From assembly GCA_900554565.1 (NCBI GenBank), contig USHX01000025.1:1-19461 (forward strand): 19,461 nt of DNA, given 5' to 3'. Shown piece after piece: positions 15,401-19,461 of the stretch. How positions within the stretch are numbered: position 1 is the stretch's first letter; each line of letters starts with the position of its first letter. Below the pieces are notes generated by a model that was not told the DNA's origin, did not search any database, and saw only the letters and a list, made by a program, of their open reading frames with translations. The position numbers were made by a program, and so were the translations under genes. The stretch is from an uncultured Clostridium sp. (GTDB lineage Bacteria > Bacillota > Clostridia > TANB77 > CAG-508).

Positions 15401-18400
15401 TTACAAAAAAGAGAAAATTTGACTGATATAATGCCAGATTGGGTATATCTAGACAGAGATGAAAACAATATTGCGATGAATAAATATTTTGTAGATAATC
15501 CCGAAATGATATTAGGAAAAATGGAAATAGTATCTACAGCTTATGGCTATGACTCAACTTGTAAAACTGAAGAAGATACAAATTTAGAAGAACAATTAAA
15601 TTATGCAATAACTAATATACATGGAGAATTACAGAATAATAGTATTGAAAACGAAATTGAACAAGAAGATACATCAATACCTGCAATTCCTACTGTTAAG
15701 AACTATTCTTATGCAGTAATAGATGATAAATTGTATTTTAGAGAAAATTCAAAAATGATTTTACAAGATGAACTACCATTGACGGCACAAAACAGAATTA
15801 AAGGATTGATTTTATTAAGAGATCAAACAAGAGAACTGATAGATTTTCAAATGGAAGATTATTCTGATGAAGAAATTCATCTTGCACAAGTAAAATTAAA
15901 TAATTTATATGATAGATTTACAAAAGAATATGGCTTAATTAATTCAAGAGCAAATGAAACAGCTTTTTCAAATGATAGTAGTTATTTTTTGTTATGCTCA
16001 CTTGAAAAGATAGATGGAGAAGGTAAATTTGTTGGAAAAGCTGATATATTTAGTAAAAGAACTATAAAGGCTAAAAAGAAAATCTTACAGGTAGATACTC
16101 CAGATGAAGCATTAATTCTATCTATACAAGATAAGGCAAAAGTTGATTTGAATTATATGCAAAAATTATGTGGTATAGATACAGATAAAATGATAAAAAG
16201 TCTTGAGGGAGTAATTTTTAAAGTTCCAGAATATGGAGAGCCAAACAATTGGGTAACCGCTGATGAATATTTATCTGGAAATGTTAGAGAGAAACTTAAA
16301 ATTGCAGAACAATTTGCAAAAGAAGATTCTAGTTTTAATATAAATGTTGAAAAACTAAAAGAGGTAATTCCAAAAGACCTTACTGCAAGTGAAATTGGAA
16401 TTAAGTTGGGTTCAACATGGATACCACCAGAAATTATTAGAAAGTTTATTTTTGAATTATTAGATACACCAAGTTATAACAGATGGGATATTCATGTTAA
16501 ATATTCAAACATAACTGCTGAATGGTATATTGATGGGAAAAGTAATGATAAAAATAATGTAAAAGCATACACAACTTATGGTACATCAAGAATAAATGCA
16601 TACAAAATAATAGAACAAACACTTAATCTAAAAGATGTGAAAATATTTGATACATTTATAGATGATGAAGGAAGAAAACAAAGAGTATTAAACAGGAAAG
16701 AAACAGCAATAGCTTGTAGTAAACAAGATGCAATAAAAGAGGCATTCTTAAATTGGGTATGGGAAGATCCAGAAAGAAGAAATGATTTAGTAAGACTTTA
16801 TAATGATAAATTTAATTGTATAAGACCACGAGAATACGATGGTTCTCATATAGATTTTGTAGGAATGAATCCTGAAATAAAATTGAGAAAACATCAATTA
16901 AATGCAGTAGCACATATCTTATATGGAAATAATACTTTGTTAGCACATGAAGTTGGTGCAGGAAAGACATTTGAAATGGTTGCAGCAGCAATGGAAAGTA
17001 AGCGTTTAAGCTTATGCAATAAGTCTTTATTTGTTGTGCCAAATCATATTATAGAGCAGTTTGCAAGTGAGTTTTTGCAACTTTATCCAAGTGCTAACAT
17101 TTTAGTTGCCACGAAAAAAGATTTTGAAACAAAAAATAGAAAAAAATTTTGTAGCAGAATTGCCACAGGAGAATTTGATGCAGTAATCATTGGACATTCG
17201 CAATTTGAAAGAATACCAATGTCAATAGAAAGGCAAATTACATTATTAGAAGAACAAATAAATGATATTACGAAAGGAATTGCATCAGAAAAAGCAAATA
17301 AAGGAGAAAATTATACTATTAAACAAATGGAAAAGACCAGAAAATCATTAGAAAATAGATTAGAAAAATTACATAAGGAAGAAAGAAAAGATGATGTAGT
17401 TACATTTGAAGAACTAGGCGTAGATAAATTATTTGTTGATGAAGCTCACAACTATAAGAATTTATTTTTATATAGTAAAATGCGTAATGTAGGTGGAATA
17501 GCACAAACTGAAGCACAAAAATCTTCGGATCTTTTTATGAAGTGTAGATATTTGGATGAAATAACAGGTGGGAAAGGAACTGTATTTGCTACTGGAACAC
17601 CAGTAAGTAATTCAATGGCAGAACTTTATACTATGCAAAGATATCTACAGTATGGAGAATTAAGAAGAAATGATTTAGAACATTTTGATAACTGGGCTAG
17701 TACATTTGGAGAAACAATAACGGCAATAGAGCTTGCACCAGAGGGAAGTGGATATAGGGCAAAAACTAGATTTGCCAAATTTCATAATTTGCCAGAGTTA
17801 ATATCTTTGTTTAAAGAAGTAGCAGATATTCAAACTGCTGAAACATTAAATTTACCTACACCAGAATTTGAAAATATAAATGTCGTTGTAAAACCAAGTG
17901 AAATACAACAAGAAATGGTTAAGGCTTTGGGAGAAAGAGCAGAAAAAATAAGGTCAGGAGCAGTTGATGCAACAGAAGATAATATGCTTAAAATCACAAA
18001 TGAGGGTAGAAAACTCGCACTAGATCAAAGACTTATAAACCCTTTATTGCCAGATTCCGAAAGTAGTAAAGTAAATTCATGTTGTGAAAATATTTATAGA
18101 ATATGGGATGAAAATAGTGAGAAAAAATCAACACAACTTGTATTTTGTGATTTATCAACTCCAAAAGATTTAAAAGGATATGAAAAAGAAGAATTTACAG
18201 ATATATATAATGAGTTAAAGAAAAAGCTAATTCAAAAAGGTATTCCACCTGATGAAATAGCTTTTATTCATGAGGCAGACAATGAAGTTAAAAAGAAAGA
18301 ATTATTTAGCAAAGTGAGAAAAGGACAGGTTAGAGTGTTAATAGGTTCAACTCAAAAAATGGGAGCAGGTACTAATGTTCAAGATAAGTTAATTGCAACA

Positions 18401-19372
18401 CACCATTTAGACTGTGCATGGAAACCATCAGACCTAACGCAACGCAATGGCAGAATGATTAGACAGGGAAATGAAAATAAAAAGGTATATGTATATTCTT
18501 ATGTTACAGAAAAAACATTTGATAGCTATATGTATCAATTAGTAGAACAAAAACAGAAATTTATTTCTCAAATAATGACATCAAAAACTCCTGCAAGAAC
18601 AATGGAAGATATTGATGATAAAGCACTAACCTACGGAGAAATAAAAGCTCTTGCAACAGGAAATCCTAAAATATTAGAAAAGACATCATTAGATACTGAT
18701 GTAGCAAAATTAAGATTATTAAAACAAGAATTTATGAATCAAAAATATTCATTACAAGATAGAATTATAAAGTATTTTCCAGAAGAAATAGCAAGACTTA
18801 ATAATAAAATTGGAGCAATGGAAGAAGATACTATTAAATTGCAAGAATATACTAAACCCAATGCAGATGGTTTTTCTCCTATGAAAATAAATGGAATAAT
18901 ACATACTGAAAAACAAGAGGCTGGAAAGAGTCTACTACAAAGTATAAACGATTTAAAAAGTATGGAAACGAGAGAAATAGGAGAGTATAGAGGATTTAAA
19001 ATGGAGATTAGTTTTGATTCAATAACTAGAAACATTAAGTTAAAACTAAAAAATAAATTTAGTTATTCTATTGATTTAGGAACTGATATAAATGGAAATA
19101 TAACAAGAATAAATAATTGTTTAGAGAATGTTGCAAAAGATATTCCACACGAAAGAGATTTGTTAGATAATACATATTTTCAACTAGAAAATGCAAAACA
19201 AGAGGTTCAAAAAGAATTTCCAAAAGAACAAGAGTTACAAGAAAAGTTGCGAAAATTAGAAGAAATAAATGCTGAACTAAAAATAAATGAAGATGACCAC
19301 GAAATGTTAGGAGATGAAAAAGAAGTAAAACAAGATAAATCTCCTGATAAAAATTCTCCAGAAAGATGTTAA
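12488..19372 (+). CDS. Giant ArdC-like / N6-adenine methylase / SNF2 helicase fusion protein
   Basis: This 2294-residue protein is of the type carried by Tn1549-like conjugative elements. The N-terminus (about 1-110, with the YSFSEQVLIYAQ and ACADIETWNKR motifs) resembles the ArdC/LtrC antirestriction single-strand DNA-binding domain. Residues about 280-397 are a low-complexity polar linker that overlaps tnpV in another frame. The methylase-like domain (about 770-960) has LEPSCGIGNF near 816 and NVPFG near 882, where N6-adenine methylases usually have NPPY. The SNF2-type helicase (about 1460-2060) has HEVGAGKTFE near 1487, FVDEAHNYKN near 1650, TGTPVSNS near 1702 and QRNGRMIRQG near 1985. A coiled-coil tail follows. 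It probably protects or remodels transferred DNA. AAGGAGG lies upstream of ATG 12488. No frameshift is visible. Confidence 0.9.
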   Translation: MANKYQLVNEMANETIKYISQSSENWIEFLNTASNNYKYSFSEQVLIYAQKVNATACADIETWNKRLKRWVNKGAKGIALLSIENGRSVLRHVFDISDTHSGIGQDLKLWEVKPSYTNGIIETLENSFGNLEIKDTLAEAIYSSSINLVEDNFQDYLVDLKEVTEGSFLQELNDIELESYFRGILANSIAYMTMKRCGIDPMEHFSLADFEIIKQFNNKRVISRLGAATSDIAEREIREIYSSVINFEKNNKLTNRTFVNNEKMNYHNNEEKNSEGRNDYDRINIQTNGRLSDTTSSITKNKENNTGEIFKNEGELPKRIQKRVIRGIDDRWQNGRTFRRNRTDSSKENETNNNKFSRKEPNNRENEKRESNGVGTSNELNKKPSRGNDNSRVNLQLNLFEDTYVPPIKELPSVEKQIDNIKTQAEVENAPAFSFTQEMIDKTLQDGTGHQNGKFRVYRLYQETLSSKERQDFLKKEFNYYGTNGVAGLDGIWVEYTPSKGLKLSKREVEDTMQVNWNTIEKRIGELIALDRYFINDEKEKYQNWLENDYENEKWMFNQVFKDENVNENDKIEIQNIDKNYKLKNGNYFHFHTNEEGYYYAIYDNRGTEIDGGLLEYSQNTDNENLDDIRKDLAEFTGITELIDKKLEEVSQEFIDNLEFDIIPREIEQAQNVLNLFKKREENAEPLNRDEYYKNQEKHNYHINDNLLGEGTPKEKVKRNIEAIKLLHKLEDENRLANSEEQNILSKYVGWGGLPDVFDENKTNWNEEYYELKELLTDEEYKSARASTLTAFYTPPVVINAIYNILKNMGVEQANILEPSCGIGNFLGMLPQEMQSSKLYGVELDTISGKIAKQLYQKANIKIQGYEKADFPDSFFDIAIGNVPFGDFKVNDKRYDKNNFLIHDYFFAKTLDKVRPGGVIAFVTSKGTMDKASPEVRRYLAQRADLLGAIRLPDNTFTKNAGTKVTSDIIFLQKRENLTDIMPDWVYLDRDENNIAMNKYFVDNPEMILGKMEIVSTAYGYDSTCKTEEDTNLEEQLNYAITNIHGELQNNSIENEIEQEDTSIPAIPTVKNYSYAVIDDKLYFRENSKMILQDELPLTAQNRIKGLILLRDQTRELIDFQMEDYSDEEIHLAQVKLNNLYDRFTKEYGLINSRANETAFSNDSSYFLLCSLEKIDGEGKFVGKADIFSKRTIKAKKKILQVDTPDEALILSIQDKAKVDLNYMQKLCGIDTDKMIKSLEGVIFKVPEYGEPNNWVTADEYLSGNVREKLKIAEQFAKEDSSFNINVEKLKEVIPKDLTASEIGIKLGSTWIPPEIIRKFIFELLDTPSYNRWDIHVKYSNITAEWYIDGKSNDKNNVKAYTTYGTSRINAYKIIEQTLNLKDVKIFDTFIDDEGRKQRVLNRKETAIACSKQDAIKEAFLNWVWEDPERRNDLVRLYNDKFNCIRPREYDGSHIDFVGMNPEIKLRKHQLNAVAHILYGNNTLLAHEVGAGKTFEMVAAAMESKRLSLCNKSLFVVPNHIIEQFASEFLQLYPSANILVATKKDFETKNRKKFCSRIATGEFDAVIIGHSQFERIPMSIERQITLLEEQINDITKGIASEKANKGENYTIKQMEKTRKSLENRLEKLHKEERKDDVVTFEELGVDKLFVDEAHNYKNLFLYSKMRNVGGIAQTEAQKSSDLFMKCRYLDEITGGKGTVFATGTPVSNSMAELYTMQRYLQYGELRRNDLEHFDNWASTFGETITAIELAPEGSGYRAKTRFAKFHNLPELISLFKEVADIQTAETLNLPTPEFENINVVVKPSEIQQEMVKALGERAEKIRSGAVDATEDNMLKITNEGRKLALDQRLINPLLPDSESSKVNSCCENIYRIWDENSEKKSTQLVFCDLSTPKDLKGYEKEEFTDIYNELKKKLIQKGIPPDEIAFIHEADNEVKKKELFSKVRKGQVRVLIGSTQKMGAGTNVQDKLIATHHLDCAWKPSDLTQRNGRMIRQGNENKKVYVYSYVTEKTFDSYMYQLVEQKQKFISQIMTSKTPARTMEDIDDKALTYGEIKALATGNPKILEKTSLDTDVAKLRLLKQEFMNQKYSLQDRIIKYFPEEIARLNNKIGAMEEDTIKLQEYTKPNADGFSPMKINGIIHTEKQEAGKSLLQSINDLKSMETREIGEYRGFKMEISFDSITRNIKLKLKNKFSYSIDLGTDINGNITRINNCLENVAKDIPHERDLLDNTYFQLENAKQEVQKEFPKEQELQEKLRKLEEINAELKINEDDHEMLGDEKEVKQDKSPDKNSPERC
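13326..13679 (+). CDS. tnpV: TnpV-family protein nested out of frame inside the giant gene
   Basis: This 117-residue product matches my memory of the TnpV family of Tn4451/Tn1549-like transposons along its whole length. Matching features are an N-terminal IELTYKQMGDYQIP strand, FSRMRENFLKEYKRGLYEEL, the middle helix GKMEEHLGEIEQTAQKRM, and the closing MEWVQAMNSIRNQAEEMII. Family members are often annotated as transposon-encoded proteins with possible excisionase-like or accessory roles; the function here is unproven. The start at ATG 13326 has AAGGGAG at 13311-13317, 8 nt away, which is better than the upstream in-frame ATG 13293. The gene lies wholly inside the giant methylase-helicase gene, in the +1 frame, over that protein's polar linker. 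Both frames stay open for 354 bp. Confidence 0.85.
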   Translation: MIELTYKQMGDYQIPQVALPKTKKITQGRFSRMRENFLKEYKRGLYEELMIDGKMEEHLGEIEQTAQKRMKQIITSLAEKNQITEKMKRENQMEWVQAMNSIRNQAEEMIIAELIYN

Positions 19373-19386
19373 AATTATTTGATTTG

Positions 19387-19395
19387 TGCTATAAT
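19387..19395 (+). promoter_or_regulatory. Extended -10 promoter after the giant gene
   Basis: TGCTATAAT is an extended -10 element 15 bp after the stop at 19372. No good -35 is visible, which is acceptable for extended -10 promoters. It probably drives a gene beginning beyond the window's right end. Bases 19396-19461 show no gene or hairpin I can support. Confidence 0.5.
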
Positions 19396-19461
19396 GATTT
19401 CAGCAAATAGTAATTTGTATAAGAAATTATATTAGTAAATGAAATAAATTTAATAAAAAAT

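Noticed and set aside
15199..15468. Antisense 89-aa open frame within the methylase domain
   Set aside because: The plus-strand reading contains conserved methylase motifs, so the reverse frame is a shadow.

Overview
The window is very A+T-rich, with Shine-Dalgarno-led genes, tight translational coupling, a VPKTG sortase substrate and gene families typical of Gram-positive conjugative elements. It therefore looks like part of an integrative conjugative element (Tn1549/CTn-like) or a large plasmid in a low-GC Bacillota, probably a clostridium. No integrase, relaxase, type IV secretion gene or replication initiator lies inside the window, so this is an interior piece or one flank of such an element.

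Bases 1-1210 look eroded: the last codons of an upstream gene, a terminator-like hairpin, a small Cys-rich ORF preceded by a 15-codon ORF ending on an A7 run, a strong terminator, a truncated CYTH-domain remnant, and broken ORF fragments. Bases 1210-2357 hold no convincing gene but carry several signals: an intrinsic terminator (1363-1405), three copies of a GAATCGATTTTAAGCC-type repeat about 172 bp apart, a cluster of hairpins (2021-2176), and a second terminator (2291-2323) 34 bp before the first operon gene. This may be an origin, a centromere or a non-coding RNA locus.

Bases 2358-4699 form a compact operon: an unrecognised acidic 207-aa protein, then parA and parB, with overlapping reading frames. 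It would stabilise the element by segregation. Bases 4896-9889 encode a surface module: a small membrane-anchored protein with a C-terminal Cys motif, then a 1418-aa LPXTG-type adhesin with an N-terminal thioester domain and ten SpaA/CnaB-like domains. Next are a small helical protein with its own promoter (10015-10302) and a self-contained unit for a 592-aa zinc-ribbon/Vsr-like nuclease protein (10421-12199), which has an extended -10 promoter, a 16-bp perfect palindrome and its own terminator.

From 12271 a small coupled gene leads into a 2294-aa protein joining an ArdC-like N-terminus, an N6-adenine methylase-like domain and an SNF2-type helicase. Such proteins are standard parts of Tn1549-like elements and probably act on transferred DNA. 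The most striking observation is that a TnpV-family gene (13326-13679), with its own ribosome-binding site, is nested in the +1 frame inside this giant gene. The two frames are open together for 354 bp. An extended -10 promoter just after the giant gene probably drives the next gene outside the window.
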